From Planctomycetota bacterium (GTDB taxonomy: Bacteria > Planctomycetota > PLA2 > JAEUHO01), in contig JAPKHB010000181.1 of the NCBI GenBank assembly GCA_026647295.1, forward strand, positions 1-7,636: DNA of 7,636 bases, in the 5' to 3' direction. The notes beneath the pieces are model-generated. The model was not told the origin of the DNA and did not search any database. It saw only the letters and a program-made list of their open reading frames with translations. This document shows positions 6,890 to 7,636 of this stretch, in pieces. Numbering within the stretch: position 1 is the first letter of the stretch; each line of letters begins with the position of its first letter. Made by a program: the position numbers and the translations under genes.

Positions 6890-6923
6890 GGGGCCGGAAC
6901 CCCGATTCTACGCGCGCCGGGCT

Positions 6924-7636
6924 TCAGTCCCCGATCCCGATCCGTGTGGGGCCCTGGTAGTACAGGCCCGGTTCGCCGCCAGAGCGGCGGCGGCGGGCGG
7001 CCTCGAGGTTGGGCAGCCCGACGGCCAACAGCACGAGGGCCGCGAGCAGGCTGACGGCGTGCAGGCCGGGGTGGACGACCCAGCCCGCGACGGTCCCCCC
7101 CGCGACCGCGAGGCCCAGGGCGACCAGCAGGCCGCCGGCCAACTCGCGCGGCGCCATCGGCGGCGGCTCCTTCTCGGGGGGCGTGCGGGCGGCCCGCGCC
7201 GAGGCGCGCTCCGCGCTACGCGCAGGCGCCTCGAGCCCGGAAGCCGAGTCCAGGTCGCCCGGAAGCGCCAGCAGGCCCTGGGCGTTGGCCGCCAGAATGC
7301 GGGGGGCGTCGCGGCGGGGGGCGCGGTCGTCCCCCGCGTAGAGCTTGAGAAAGGCGTCGCGATCGTCCTCGCGAAGCCAGCGGTTGCCCGTGCGCTCCTG
7401 ACGCAACGTGGAATAGGCCCGCCCCATGTCGTCGTGGCCAGGGTGGATCACCGTCTCGTCGGAGAGACCGGCGAAGAGGCGGCGCAAGGTGTCGTACCAG
7501 GCTTCCGGGTCGCTGCCGGGGGCGTCCCGGAGCCCGACCGTCCCGATCAGGAGCGTGTCGCCCGTGAACAGGGCGCCCGGGGCGCTGACGATCAGCGCAT
7601 CGGCGCTCACCCCGGGCGCGTGGCGCACGACCAGGG
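6924..7636 (-). CDS. Metallo-beta-lactamase-fold, persulfide-dioxygenase-like protein with C-terminal membrane anchor (5' end outside window)
   Basis: Only the last 236 residues are present (numbered from the first full codon, 7634); the THxHxDH motif would lie outside. Visible landmarks are HAPGVS (5-10), FTGDTLLIG (23-31), HPGHDD (64-69) and YSTLRQERTGN (74-84). The last is typical of ETHE1-like sulfur dioxygenases, which oxidise glutathione persulfide to sulfite. The domain ends near 'ILAANAQGL' (~113-121). A charged Ala/Pro linker follows, then two helices (~165-187, 191-207) with 'GWVVHPGLHAVS', resembling the YgaP-like membrane segment often joined to rhodanese and MBL proteins. No rhodanese domain intervenes. 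The position equal to the iron ligand His135 of ETHE1 (second His of HTPGHT) is Val9 here, while the Asp ligand (Asp26) is kept, so activity is uncertain. A related hydrolase with another substrate is possible. Confidence 0.85.
   Translation of the reverse strand, partial: LVVRHAPGVSADALIVSAPGALFTGDTLLIGTVGLRDAPGSDPEAWYDTLRRLFAGLSDETVIHPGHDDMGRAYSTLRQERTGNRWLREDDRDAFLKLYAGDDRAPRRDAPRILAANAQGLLALPGDLDSASGLEAPARSAERASARAARTPPEKEPPPMAPRELAGGLLVALGLAVAGGTVAGWVVHPGLHAVSLLAALVLLAVGLPNLEAARRRRSGGEPGLYYQGPTRIGIGD

Noticed and set aside
6887..6904. GGGGTTCCGGCCCC on the minus strand as a terminator between the MBL-fold gene and the S1-domain gene
   Set aside because: The stem has only four G-C pairs and no T run follows, so it is expected by chance in this composition.
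6905..6910. TAGAAT on the minus strand as a -10 element for the S1-domain gene
   Set aside because: It matches the consensus at five of six positions and sits about 28 bases before the ATG, but nothing resembling a -35 box lies 16-18 bases upstream, and planctomycete promoters are not well enough known to rely on it.

Overview
The window is very GC-rich (roughly three quarters G+C), tightly packed, and every gene I can support lies on the minus strand. It looks like a bacterial chromosome segment from Planctomycetota or a close relative. The main clues are a short HEAT-like C-terminal module of a type I associate with planctomycete proteins (gene 4), large secreted proteins with no familiar enzyme signature, and a DUF4175-like membrane/coiled-coil protein. 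This placement is inference from protein style, not from a marker gene.

Layout in transcription order, right to left. (1) 7636-6924: the 3' part of a metallo-beta-lactamase-fold protein resembling persulfide dioxygenase (ETHE1), ending in a YgaP-like two-helix membrane anchor; its N-terminus is outside the window. (2) 6876-5620: a four-S1-domain RNA-binding protein resembling domains 1-4 of ribosomal protein S1. A 105-bp spacer with a GC-rich hairpin follows. (3) 5514-3340, (4) 3347-1350 and (5) 1353 to beyond base 1 form a compact set: two large exported proteins, then a three-helix membrane protein with a long coiled coil. Genes 3/4 overlap by 8 bases and 4/5 overlap in an ATGA. Each of the three has a strong Shine-Dalgarno sequence, so they are probably one translationally coupled operon.

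The most interesting part is the 3-4 pair. The two proteins are full-length but highly diverged paralogues. Each has a signal peptide, a beta-rich N-terminal domain, and then six units of a ~40-residue motif: a 'DG' turn, a hydrophobic strand, a 'T-x-x-G' turn, and a 'V/I-P-x-x-x-V/I' strand. Gene 3 has a ~78-residue proline-rich hinge between units 4 and 5. Gene 4 instead ends in a HEAT-like helical module. Next to a membrane protein whose coiled coil probably lies outside the cytoplasm, this suggests an envelope-associated assembly of unknown function. The sequence shows no catalytic motif in either paralogue.

No tRNA, rRNA, CRISPR array, insertion sequence or origin was seen. No gene-free stretch exceeds about 105 bases.
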